From Candidatus Colicola caccequi (lineage in GTDB: Bacteria > Bacteroidota > Bacteroidia > Bacteroidales > Paludibacteraceae), in the NCBI GenBank assembly GCA_018065205.1, contig JAGHTR010000128.1:1-27896 (forward strand): a stretch of 27,896 nucleotides of DNA, read 5' to 3'. The notes below the pieces were generated by a model, which was not told the DNA's origin, made no database searches, and saw only the letters and a list, made by a program, of their open reading frames with translations. Made by a program: the position numbers and the translations under genes. This document shows, one piece after another, positions 1-7,336 of this stretch (positions are counted from its first letter, which is position 1; every line of letters begins with the position of its first letter).

Positions 1-428
1 ATAATCGGTCTATCTTCGGCAATGATTTGCTTCATACGTTCTTTGATGGCAGCAATAAAGTTGGCATCAATAGTGACTTTATCACCCTTATTGTCGCGGA
101 TAGTGCAGAAATAGCCTTTGGAAATAGGGTGCTCAATACGCAAATCGTAACTTTCATTCAGTTCTTTAACTGCGCAACCCATTATCATGGATAGGGTTCG
201 AACGTAACACCGCATTCCTCCGGACGAGGAAGCATCCAAAAACTCAATGTCTTTAGGCTTGTAAATAAGGAAATTGAGGTTTTGTAACTTGTAGTTAACG
301 CGTGCTGCTACGACGGGATACTTAAGTTCCAACCCGATGAGGTGATATAATTCCAAAATGGAAGTACCACAAGGGATGTCATAATACTGTTTGTTGTTTT
401 TACAATAAATGCGAATAGAGCCTAACAT
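1..428 (-). CDS. TGS-domain nucleoside (uridine) kinase family protein, N-terminal part only
   Basis: Partial gene: the ATG is at 428 and the reading frame is still open at the left edge, so only about 142 residues are visible. The start MLGSIRIYCKNNKQYYDIP has the look of a TGS domain (about residues 1-65). It is followed by a threonyl-tRNA-synthetase-like second domain with SSGGMRCYVRTL and EHPISKGYF. This matches, from memory, the N-terminus of the roughly 550-residue Bacteroidales protein annotated as a uridine kinase or AAA-family ATPase, whose P-loop kinase domain lies further on and outside this window. The substrate is therefore inferred from the family. It follows kdsD after 11 nt on the same strand and is probably the last visible member of the gyrB-led run. 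I am confident of the family and less so of the function. Confidence 0.8.
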   Translation of the reverse strand, partial: MLGSIRIYCKNNKQYYDIPCGTSILELYHLIGLELKYPVVAARVNYKLQNLNFLIYKPKDIEFLDASSSGGMRCYVRTLSMIMGCAVKELNESYDLRIEHPISKGYFCTIRDNKGDKVTIDANFIAAIKERMKQIIAEDRPI

Positions 429-439
429 ATTTGGTTTAA

Positions 440-1405
440 TTATGCGAAATCAATAATATGGTGAATAGAAATGATGCCAATAATTGCTTCTGTAGTGGAT
501 TTTTCGGTTACAGCCAGCGTGGTAATGTTGTACTTATCCATGGTGGCTAAAGCATCGGTTAACATAGCATTTTGGCTAATCTTCTTATAGGAAGGAGTCA
601 TGATGTCTTGTGCGGTGACGTGCAGGTCATTGTATTTCTGGATAGCACGTCGTAAGTCTCCATCCGTGATTATACCTTTACATACCTCTCCGTCATACAC
701 CATCGTAATGCCTAAATGCTTATCGGACATCTCGCAAACCAGTTCACGAAGTGGTGTGTCTATTTGTACACGAGGTACATTTGTGGTCATGCAGTTCTTA
801 ACACGACCTAATAACTTACGTCCCAATGCTCCACCGGGGTGATAGACCGCAAAGTTCTCTGCCTTAAAATGCCGTTTCTCCATCAAACAAACCATCAGTG
901 CATCACTCATCAATAACGCTGCCGTCGTGCTGGTCGTAGGGGCTAACCCTAATGGGCAGGCTTCTTTATCCACATGAGCCCACAAAACCTCATCACACCC
1001 CTTGGCTAAGGGAGATAACTTGTCTCCGGTCATCGCAATGAGTGTGCAACCAATCTTGCGCAAGGGATCAATGACGTTCAATATCTCGTTGGTAGAGCCG
1101 CTATTACTAACCAGCATCACTACATCGTCGCTATTGATCATGCCTAAATCACCATGCACCGCTTCTGCGGCATTAACAAAAATAGCAGAAGTGCCGGTAG
1201 ATGCCATTGATGAGGCCATCTTATGACCAATAATGCCGGTTTTTCCAATACCCATTACTACTAACTTGCCCTTGCAGTTGTAAATGAGTTCAACTACATG
1301 GTCAAAGTGTTCATCAATCGTCTCCTTGAGACGCTCAAACTCTTGAATCTCTTCGGCGAAGATTTCTTTAGCGCGTTCCGAGTATATCATATTGTTTAGC
1401 TTCAA
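440..1405 (-). CDS. kdsD: D-arabinose 5-phosphate isomerase, KdsD/KpsF/GutQ family
   Basis: Interconverts ribulose 5-phosphate and arabinose 5-phosphate, the first step towards Kdo for lipopolysaccharide, in the cytoplasm. The 321-residue protein has the family layout: an N-terminal SIS sugar-isomerase domain (about 40-170) with GIGKTGIIGHKMASSMAS, NAAEAVHGDLGM and VSNSGST, then two CBS domains (about 205-320) with ITDGDLRRAI and a closing GIISIHHIIDF. The length is normal for the family (about 320-328). Its start overlaps the end of kdsA by 38 nt. A second in-frame ATG at 1390 would reduce the overlap to 23 nt, so the exact start is uncertain. The neighbouring kdsA makes the Kdo assignment much stronger than the SIS-CBS architecture alone, which also occurs in gutQ-type paralogues. 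Confidence 0.93.
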   Translation of the reverse strand: MKLNNMIYSERAKEIFAEEIQEFERLKETIDEHFDHVVELIYNCKGKLVVMGIGKTGIIGHKMASSMASTGTSAIFVNAAEAVHGDLGMINSDDVVMLVSNSGSTNEILNVIDPLRKIGCTLIAMTGDKLSPLAKGCDEVLWAHVDKEACPLGLAPTTSTTAALLMSDALMVCLMEKRHFKAENFAVYHPGGALGRKLLGRVKNCMTTNVPRVQIDTPLRELVCEMSDKHLGITMVYDGEVCKGIITDGDLRRAIQKYNDLHVTAQDIMTPSYKKISQNAMLTDALATMDKYNITTLAVTEKSTTEAIIGIISIHHIIDFA

Positions 1406-2141
1406 TCAATAAATCACGTATCTTACTTAATTGAACTTGGTTAGCAGCATCAGAGATGGCCATATCCGGGTTGGGATGCGTCTCAATAAACACTCCATCT
1501 ACTCCAACGGCTAAGGCTGCTCGCATCAGATAGGGCACCATCGCTCTATTGCCACCGGTTACACCGGCTTGAGTGGAGGGCTGTTGTACACTATGCGTCG
1601 CATCAAAGATAACTGGACAACCAAACTTACGCATCTCAACCAGACTGGTCATATCTACCACTAATCTGCCATAGCCAAAACTGCTACCGCGTTCGGTGAG
1701 CCATACCTGATTGCCGTTATCAGATGCCTGCTTAACCTTCTCAATAGCCCCTTTCATATCCCATGGAGCCATAAACTGACCTTTCTTGATGTTCACGATT
1801 TTACCGGTACGTGCTGCGGCTTGTAATAGATCGGTTTGGCGACTAAGGAAGGCAGGAATTTGCAGTACATCGGCCACTTCAGCAACCGGCTGACATTGCC
1901 AACTCTCATGCACGTCAGTCAGAATGGGCAAACTAAAGGTTTGCTTCACTTCTTGCAGAATCTTCAGCCCCTCTTCCATCCCTATGCCTCGTTGGGATAA
2001 CGAAGTGCGGTTGGCTTTGTCATAAGAGGACTTGAAGTACAAACGAATATTCAATTCTTCGCAGACCTGCTTGAGCGTCTCCGCTGTCTGCATTACCATT
2101 TCTCTATTTTCAATAGCACACGGCCCGGCAATCAAAAACAT
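1368..2141 (-). CDS. kdsA: 3-deoxy-8-phosphooctulonate (Kdo-8-P) synthase
   Basis: Condenses phosphoenolpyruvate with arabinose 5-phosphate to give Kdo 8-phosphate, in the cytoplasm, using the product of the overlapping kdsD. The 257-residue protein shows the family motifs AGPCAIE at the start, KSSYDKANRTS, LTDVHESWQ, IPAFLSRQTDLL, VNIKKGQFMAPWD, LTERGSSFGYG, DATHSVQQPS and ETHPNPD. The Cys in AGPCAIE (residue 8) sits where the metal-dependent enzymes, such as that of Aquifex, carry their metal-binding Cys; the metal-independent E. coli type has Asn there. This one is therefore predicted to be the metal-dependent class. It is slightly shorter than E. coli KdsA (284) because the N-terminus begins right at the first barrel strand. 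It lies 23 nt downstream of the GH16-like gene on the same strand. Confidence 0.95.
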   Translation of the reverse strand: MFLIAGPCAIENREMVMQTAETLKQVCEELNIRLYFKSSYDKANRTSLSQRGIGMEEGLKILQEVKQTFSLPILTDVHESWQCQPVAEVADVLQIPAFLSRQTDLLQAAARTGKIVNIKKGQFMAPWDMKGAIEKVKQASDNGNQVWLTERGSSFGYGRLVVDMTSLVEMRKFGCPVIFDATHSVQQPSTQAGVTGGNRAMVPYLMRAALAVGVDGVFIETHPNPDMAISDAANQVQLSKIRDLLIEAKQYDILGTR

Positions 2142-2164
2142 AGATATCTACTTATTGAGGTCAA

Positions 2165-3358
2165 TTATTTTTTCTTAACATTATACACGCGAATCCAATC
2201 CACGTTGAGTTCGCCTTCGCTGATGGAGGCTTTCTCAAATTGGAAGGAATAGAGATGCAGATAGAGTTTCTCGCCCTTAGGCAGGTTATTCTTCATTCTG
2301 CATACTTCCAAGTTATTGACGAACCATACGATTTCATCTTTCTGCCACGAGAGGGTAAAGATGGTATAAGCGAGCATTGAAGTAGCGGTAATCTTGCGGA
2401 AATCTTCGGTTTTAATGTCCGTCTTCACGCCACACATGATGTTCTTGCTCGTGCTATCAAAGATAGAAATATAGGGTAGGTGATTGCGGCTACGCAGATA
2501 AACGCCATGGTTCAACTTACCGCTGCATTTACATTTAACTTGTACCACACTACCTTCTTCAATAGCGACTGCGTCTGTGTACAAAGCATCTGATGAATAG
2601 GGGAATGTTTTCATGTACATACCCTTCTTTGCATCCCATGCACGACCTTCGCATGCCTCTTTTTTAGTGAAAATAGTTAGAACACTATTATTGGTATCTA
2701 CCATCTTACCGTCGCAATAAGCTTGCTGCTCGTTGCCGTAAGAGTGAGCGCTAAGGAACTTGTCATTAGGATAGATAAAGCCGGGTTTCCAAGGGGAATT
2801 ACGCAGGTTAACCCACTCAAAATCGTCATTGAAAGCCAAATCAAATTGCTCCCAACGCTCCACGTTCTTCTTGTCTGCATTAAAGAAGAAGACGATGTCG
2901 CTATCGTTTTTGAGTTCGTTATAACGCTCTTCTAACTTATATTCATCGGTTGTGGTCCACCGATTCTTGTCTTTCCAGAAATCATTGCGTTTCTGAAAAT
3001 CTGCAGTCTCTACTTCGGCTTTCAATTCTAAGTAACGTTGCACAGACATACGTTCTTCTTCTTTGCCATTACGCAGATAGGTGCGAACGTACTTGTCTTT
3101 GCATAACTTTTTGAATTCAGCCATGGCTTTATATTCCGGAGTGCGCTCATAATTAGTCTTGATGAGTTCCTCTTTCTGGGCAATGAAATCAGGAGCCGTA
3201 ACTTTCTTCTCTAACTCCTTGTATTCTGCCAAAAAGGCACTTTTCTCTACCTCACGATAACGTTTGGCATTGATCGCTACTTGGTTCAGTGTTTTCTCAA
3301 AATTAGGCGTGGTGGTCAATTGACCGCGGAATAACGCTTTTAAAAAGAATAGATCCAT
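2165..3358 (-). CDS. Cytoplasmic protein with charged helical N-terminus and degenerate GH16-like domain
   Basis: A 397-residue protein with no signal peptide or lipobox. Residues 20-170 are highly charged and helical-looking, rich in Tyr, Glu and Lys, with repeated short stretches such as EYKELEKKV, EYKAMAEFKKL and RYLELKAEV; this may be a coiled coil. Residues 175-393 read like a glycoside hydrolase 16 / concanavalin-type jelly roll: FNDDFEWVNLRNSPWKPGF, a GNEQQAY segment, VLTIFTKKE, WFVNNLEV and a terminal LNVDWIRVYN. Where GH16 enzymes carry the catalytic E-x-D-x-x-E motif, this protein has YISIFD (296-301), so both acid residues are replaced or shifted. I infer a non-catalytic binding or structural role; the ligand is unknown. 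It lies between the LOG-family gene and kdsA in the same run. The GH16-like fold call is from motif pattern only. Confidence 0.6.
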   Translation of the reverse strand: MDLFFLKALFRGQLTTTPNFEKTLNQVAINAKRYREVEKSAFLAEYKELEKKVTAPDFIAQKEELIKTNYERTPEYKAMAEFKKLCKDKYVRTYLRNGKEEERMSVQRYLELKAEVETADFQKRNDFWKDKNRWTTTDEYKLEERYNELKNDSDIVFFFNADKKNVERWEQFDLAFNDDFEWVNLRNSPWKPGFIYPNDKFLSAHSYGNEQQAYCDGKMVDTNNSVLTIFTKKEACEGRAWDAKKGMYMKTFPYSSDALYTDAVAIEEGSVVQVKCKCSGKLNHGVYLRSRNHLPYISIFDSTSKNIMCGVKTDIKTEDFRKITATSMLAYTIFTLSWQKDEIVWFVNNLEVCRMKNNLPKGEKLYLHLYSFQFEKASISEGELNVDWIRVYNVKKK

Positions 3359-3373
3359 AATAGTGGTATTAAT

Positions 3374-3943
3374 TTAATGAAGATTCTTGTTAATTTTAGT
3401 TTGTAGTTCTTCGATGGATGAAACGAAATATGGACGATAACATTCATTTTCCGGTAAGAAACTTAATTCCTTCATGTGAGCAAATAATGCTCTTAATCCA
3501 TCATAGAAACCATTGTAATTAAGTATATAAATACGCTTTTTATGCTCTTTGATAGTGCCGCTGGAAACTACATCAAACAACTCGTCTAACGTGCCATAAC
3601 TGCCTGGAAGAACAATAAAACAGTCGGCAATTTGACGCATGGTGTTTTTGCGTTCAGCCATGTTAGTCACCTCAATCAACTCATCGCAATTATCAGCCAA
3701 TCGTCCGGATGCAATAATAGCAGATGGGATGACACCAATAATTTTTTGATTTGAATGAGGCTGACTCCTACCGTCTCTGGTCTGCTTAAAAGTTTCGCTC
3801 ACACGAGTCATCAATCCTCCTGTGGCTCCGCCATAAACTAAGTTATGACCATCCTTGGCCAACCATTGACCGATTATATCCCCAAGTTGTAAATACTCTT
3901 CCGGAATACAATCTTTTGCCGAGCAATAAACAGCAATATTCAT
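3374..3943 (-). CDS. LOG-family (TIGR00730) Rossmann-fold protein, putative nucleotide phosphoribohydrolase
   Basis: A 189-residue lysine-decarboxylase-like/LOG protein. Family members cleave the N-glycosidic bond of nucleoside 5'-monophosphates (cytokinin-activating in plants); the bacterial physiological substrate is often unclear. Visible signatures are VYGGATGGLMTRV near residue 37, the MAERK segment and the nucleotide-binding PGSYGTLDE (a variant of the PGGxGTxxE motif, with Ser for the second Gly). The length is typical. It starts inside the gyrB stop codon: gyrB ends TAA and this ATG uses its last A, a TAATG arrangement, so the two are very likely translationally coupled. It would be expressed from the gyrB promoter. 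The family is secure; substrate and role are not. Confidence 0.88.
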   Translation of the reverse strand: MNIAVYCSAKDCIPEEYLQLGDIIGQWLAKDGHNLVYGGATGGLMTRVSETFKQTRDGRSQPHSNQKIIGVIPSAIIASGRLADNCDELIEVTNMAERKNTMRQIADCFIVLPGSYGTLDELFDVVSSGTIKEHKKRIYILNYNGFYDGLRALFAHMKELSFLPENECYRPYFVSSIEELQTKINKNLH

Positions 3944-5928
3944 TATGCATCAATATTAGCGTACGTAGCGTTTTGCTCAATGAACTCTCTGCGAGGAGCA
4001 ACATCATCACCCATCAGCATGGCAATGGTGCGGTCTGCTTCAGCAGCATTTTCAATCGTTACTTGCTTTAGCATACGACGCTCTGGATCCATAGTCGTTT
4101 CCCATAACTGCTCGTCACTCATCTCACCAAGACCTTTATAGCGTTGGGTCTTGATTTGCTTCTCATCACCACCGCCATACTTCATGATGAAGTCATTACG
4201 TTGCTGATCGTTCCAGCAATACTCCTTATAACTGCCTTTTGAGCATAAGTACAACGGAGCCATAGCGATGTATAAGTGACCTTGTTCAATTACTTCCTTC
4301 ATGTGACGGAAGAATAGCGTGATTACCAAGGTGGCAATGTGCGCACCATCTACATCGGCATCGGCCATGATAATCACTTTATGATAACGAATCTTACTTA
4401 AATTGAGAGCCTTCGGATCGTCTTCTGTACCAAAGGTAATACCTAGAGCCGTGAAGATATTTCTAACTTCTTCGCTCTCAAATACCTTGTGCTCCATGGC
4501 TTTCTCTACGTTCAGGATTTTACCTCTTAACGGCAGAATAGCCTGGTGAATACGGTCACGACCGGTCTTGGCTGTACCACCGGCAGAATCACCCTCGACC
4601 AAGAACAACTCGCATTCTGCAGGATCTTTACTTGCGCAATCGGCCAACTTACCGGGAAGACCACCACCGCTTAATGGACTTTTTCTCAATACACTCTGAC
4701 GAGCATTACGAGCAGCAATACGAGCCTGAGCAGCCAAAATGACCTTCTCAACAATTCTCTTGGCATCATCCGGGTGCTCCTCTAAGTAATTGGTCAAAGC
4801 CTCGCCTACGGCGCTACTTACCATACCTGCTACCTCTGAGTTACCCAATTTGGTCTTGGTCTGACCCTCAAACTGAGGCTCTGCTACCTTAACACTAATT
4901 ACAGCGGTCAATCCTTCGCGGAAATCGTTCGGATCAATGGTAGAGTTCCCATCCTTATCTTTCAGTTTAGCCTTTTCCAGCAGTTTGCTGTCTTCGGCAT
5001 ATTTTTTCATAACACGCGTCAGGGCGGCACGGAAACCGGCTACGTGTGTTCCTCCTTCAATCGTGTTAATGTTATTAACGTAGGAGTGTACATTCTCATT
5101 GAAGTCACTATTGTAAATCATAGCAACTTCCACCGGAGTTCCATATTTCTCGGTATTCAAATGAATGACATCACTAATCAAAGGCATACGGGTTTGGTCA
5201 ATATAGCGAACAAACTCGCTCAGTCCCTTTTCTGAGAAGAAAACCTCTTTCTTGCAGCCATCTTCACCCTTGGCACGCTTGTCCTTCAGAATAATCTTAA
5301 TTCCTGCATTCAGGAATGCCAACTCTCTCATGCGATTAGCCAAGATGTCCCATTGATAGACGGTTTCCGTAAAAATACTATCATCGGGGAAGAAATGCAC
5401 AAACGTACCGGTCTTGCCTTGCTCCCAATTGCCCTCTGCATCCTTTATATCCATGTTGTGAACCGGAACTAAAGGCTTACCTTTCTCATAGTCCTGTGTA
5501 AATAACTGACCATCACGGTACACTTCTACGTGCATACGCTTACTCAATGCGTTTACACAACTTACACCTACACCGTGTAAACCACCGCTGACTTTGTAAC
5601 TGTTCTTGTTGAACTTACCGCCGGCGTGAAGCACGGTCATAACGACTTCTAATGCGCTACGGTGCTCCTTTGGATGCATGTCCACAGGAATACCACGGCC
5701 ATTGTCTTGAACCGTAATGGAGTTGTCCTCGTTGATGTGAACGGCAATTTCGTTACAGAAACCGGCCAATGCTTCATCAATGGAGTTGTCCACTACTTCA
5801 TACACTAAATGGTGCAGACCCTTTTGCGAAATGTCACCAATGTACATCGCAGGCCTTTTGCGCACCGCTTCTAATCCTTCAAGCACTTGAATACTTGAAC
5901 CATCATACTTTTCTTGTTGTTCTTCCAT
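3943..5928 (-). CDS. gyrB: DNA gyrase subunit B
   Basis: ATPase and TOPRIM subunit of DNA gyrase, which with GyrA (not in the window) introduces negative supercoils. The 661-residue protein is of normal Bacteroidota length and lacks the large insertion seen in E. coli GyrB. In order it shows the GHKL ATPase motifs VDNSIDEALAG (47-57), DNGRGIPVD (75-83) and GGLHGVGVSCVNALS (115-129), then the TOPRIM motifs EGDSAGGTAKTGRD and DADVDGAHI, and the C-terminal QRYKGLGEM signature. The GyrB rather than ParE call rests on overall similarity to Bacteroides GyrB and is strengthened by the separate ParC-type A subunit elsewhere in the window. The ATG at 5928 is about 90 nt downstream of the probable transcription start. 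It heads a run of at least six minus-strand genes. Confidence 0.96.
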   Translation of the reverse strand: MEEQQEKYDGSSIQVLEGLEAVRKRPAMYIGDISQKGLHHLVYEVVDNSIDEALAGFCNEIAVHINEDNSITVQDNGRGIPVDMHPKEHRSALEVVMTVLHAGGKFNKNSYKVSGGLHGVGVSCVNALSKRMHVEVYRDGQLFTQDYEKGKPLVPVHNMDIKDAEGNWEQGKTGTFVHFFPDDSIFTETVYQWDILANRMRELAFLNAGIKIILKDKRAKGEDGCKKEVFFSEKGLSEFVRYIDQTRMPLISDVIHLNTEKYGTPVEVAMIYNSDFNENVHSYVNNINTIEGGTHVAGFRAALTRVMKKYAEDSKLLEKAKLKDKDGNSTIDPNDFREGLTAVISVKVAEPQFEGQTKTKLGNSEVAGMVSSAVGEALTNYLEEHPDDAKRIVEKVILAAQARIAARNARQSVLRKSPLSGGGLPGKLADCASKDPAECELFLVEGDSAGGTAKTGRDRIHQAILPLRGKILNVEKAMEHKVFESEEVRNIFTALGITFGTEDDPKALNLSKIRYHKVIIMADADVDGAHIATLVITLFFRHMKEVIEQGHLYIAMAPLYLCSKGSYKEYCWNDQQRNDFIMKYGGGDEKQIKTQRYKGLGEMSDEQLWETTMDPERRMLKQVTIENAAEADRTIAMLMGDDVAPRREFIEQNATYANIDA

Positions 5929-5969
5929 ATAACTAAATGTTAGTTGTTAATTTTTACCTTAATTAGCAT

Positions 5970-6012
5970 ACGTACGCGCTCCTACGCTCGCGCCCGCTCA
6001 CGCGCTCACACG
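5970..6012 (-). repeat. GAGCG-rich short repeats in the gyrB 5' untranslated region
   Basis: Read in the gyrB direction, this leader segment contains four GAGCG words spaced 8-9 nt apart (GTGAGCGC, GTGAGCGG, GCGCGAGCG, TAGGAGCGC) ending in GTACGTA. It is a sharply GC- and CpG-rich island in an otherwise AT-rich intergenic region. It lies between the predicted transcription start and the gyrB ATG, so it would be transcribed. No known element is recognised. Confidence 0.6.
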
Positions 6013-6024
6013 TATAAAATCGTG

Positions 6025-6056
6025 CAAAGATACAAAAAAAAAATGATATGCGCAAA
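6025..6056 (-). promoter_or_regulatory. Bacteroidota-type promoter of gyrB
   Basis: On the minus strand, TTTG (6056-6053) is followed after 20 nt by TATCTTTG (6032-6025). This matches the Bacteroidota primary sigma consensus TTTG / TAnnTTTG. Transcription would start near 6018-6020, leaving a leader of about 90 nt before gyrB. Confidence 0.85.
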
Positions 6057-6088
6057 AAAAATCTGCATTTTTTTATAAAAATGTAGAT
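6054..6088 (-). terminator. Probable intrinsic terminator of prmC-recX
   Basis: On the minus strand the arms 6088-6077 (ATCTACATTTTT) and 6072-6061 (AAAAATGCAGAT) pair over 11 of 12 positions around a 4-nt loop, and a run of seven T follows at 6060-6054. The 5' arm contains the last codons of recX and the loop carries its stop codon. The stem is AT-rich, so termination may be partial. The T run abuts the -33 TTTG of the gyrB promoter. Confidence 0.55.
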
Positions 6089-6504
6089 AATTCGGAATAG
6101 GTAAACCCTCGTTGAAGCAAAAACCGGATGAGTTGCTCGCGGTCATTGGTCTTTTTCTTGGCGGCTACTTTGCGTAATACCGAGAAATAAGTTTGCTCAT
6201 CAATATTATTCAAAGCGTTATCAATATCTTCTTCGTCAATATGCTTGGCAAACAACCCTGCTTTAATCTTCATTCGCCCCCATCCCTGATACAATAATTT
6301 ATCATGGACGAAGGCTGATGCGTACCGACTGTCATTGATAAAATTATTCTCTACCAATGCATCAATTACCCTTTGTTCATCGGCATAATCGCATCCCCAT
6401 TGACGCAGTTTAAGCCGCACATCTTCTTTGCAATGTTCGGCCATGGCAGCATAATGCTCTGCTTTCTTAATCAAGTCTGGCAATGAGTAGTCGGTCGTTT
6501 CCAT
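6073..6504 (-). CDS. recX: Regulatory protein RecX
   Basis: RecX binds RecA filaments and usually limits RecA activity in recombination and the SOS response. The 143-residue protein is short but within the family range (E. coli 166). It shows the three-helix repeat pattern: AEHYAAMAEHCKEDVRLKLRQWG near the start, then the conserved VENNFINDSRYASAFVHDK block followed by GWGRMKIKAGLFAK (about residues 50-85), and a C-terminal repeat ending FLLQRGFTYSEL. The ATG at 6504 overlaps the end of prmC by 38 nt. recA itself is not in the window. Prediction of function is by family only, but the family call is solid. Confidence 0.9.
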   Translation of the reverse strand: METTDYSLPDLIKKAEHYAAMAEHCKEDVRLKLRQWGCDYADEQRVIDALVENNFINDSRYASAFVHDKLLYQGWGRMKIKAGLFAKHIDEEDIDNALNNIDEQTYFSVLRKVAAKKKTNDREQLIRFLLQRGFTYSELSTFL

Positions 6505-7300
6505 AACTGTCTTGTTTTAATTGAATATCTACATACCCACAGGAAGCCATTAGTTCGCACATGGCGGCACCCATTTTTTGGTTGATTTCAAATACTACAA
6601 CAGGCGCTTTCTTAATCTCGGCTATCCTTCTGTAAAAACGTAGTGGGTCGTTGTCAGGCACGAAAAGTGCGGTGCTTGGTTCGTAGTCCAATACGTTGTT
6701 TTCCATCTCCTTCTTTTCGTGTTCCATAATGTAGGGAGGATTGCTGATAATCATGTCAAAATCCCTTATTTCATCGGAAAAAATATCTCCTTCTATAAAC
6801 TGCACGTCAGCATGGTTTTTATCCGCATTTTCTTGGGCAATCACCAATGCCTCTTTACTGATATCCATTCCCCATACTTCCCAATCAGGGTGTCTTTTCT
6901 TTAATGCGATGGCGATGCAACCGCTACCGGTACCGATATCCAATACCCGAATAGATTGTGAATGATTAATCGGATAGTCTTTTGCTCTAACAATTGTGTC
7001 AATATATTCAACCAACTCTGCCGTCTCGGGACGAGGAATTAAAGTGGCAGGAGTGACGCGTAAATCCAATCCCATCCACATTGTATGCCCAAAAATGTAC
7101 TGAATTGGCTCTTTTTTTTGAATTCTTTGCAAAATTACTTTGTAATTTGAAATATTTTTTGTAACTTTGCCGCCCGTTAGGAATTGCGTGCGCGTGAGAC
7201 CGGTCGTTTCTTCTATAATCCAATAGGCGATTTCTTCTGCTTCTTGGGGCGAATAAAGGCCGTTTAAGTCGGAGATGATATGTTCAATAATTTCTTTCAC
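6467..7300 (-). CDS. prmC: Release factor glutamine N5-methyltransferase PrmC/HemK
   Basis: Methylates the Gln of the GGQ motif in release factors RF1 and RF2, using S-adenosylmethionine. It has a small helical N-terminal domain (GLYSPQEAEEIAYWIIEE), EPIQYIFGHTMWMGLDLRV and TLIPRPETAELVEY, then the Rossmann-fold SAM site VLDIGTGSGCIAIAL, and the NPPY catalytic motif in SNPPYI. The frame is open to a TTG at 7315, but that lies within the promoter. The best start is the GTG at 7300, giving 277 residues and aligning with homologues that begin at the EII helix. The -7 box ends only 4 nt upstream of this GTG, so the mRNA is probably leaderless or nearly so. It is co-transcribed with recX. Confidence 0.93.
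   Translation of the reverse strand: MKEIIEHIISDLNGLYSPQEAEEIAYWIIEETTGLTRTQFLTGGKVTKNISNYKVILQRIQKKEPIQYIFGHTMWMGLDLRVTPATLIPRPETAELVEYIDTIVRAKDYPINHSQSIRVLDIGTGSGCIAIALKKRHPDWEVWGMDISKEALVIAQENADKNHADVQFIEGDIFSDEIRDFDMIISNPPYIMEHEKKEMENNVLDYEPSTALFVPDNDPLRFYRRIAEIKKAPVVVFEINQKMGAAMCELMASCGYVDIQLKQDSYGNDRLLIARLD
7139..7169 (+). promoter_or_regulatory. Probable promoter of the ribD-sufD run, inside prmC
   Basis: TTTG (7139-7142), a 19-nt spacer and TAACTTTG (7162-7169) match the Bacteroidota consensus on the plus strand. Transcription would begin near 7175, about 145 nt before the ribD ATG, antisense to the 5' part of prmC. It is the only good match I see upstream of ribD. It lies in coding sequence, so chance resemblance is possible. 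Confidence 0.6.
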
Positions 7301-7304
7301 GCTG

Positions 7305-7336
7305 CAAAAGTACAAAAAAATGTTGGAATATACAAA
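7305..7336 (-). promoter_or_regulatory. Bacteroidota-type promoter of prmC
   Basis: On the minus strand TTTG (7336-7333), a 20-nt spacer and TACTTTTG (7312-7305). Transcription is expected to start at or very near the GTG start codon at 7300. The element overlaps the first codons of ribD on the other strand. Confidence 0.75.

Noticed and set aside
7175..7319. Possible FMN riboswitch ahead of ribD
   Set aside because: The leader is about 145 nt, but it is prmC coding sequence read on the other strand and I do not see the conserved FMN aptamer segments.
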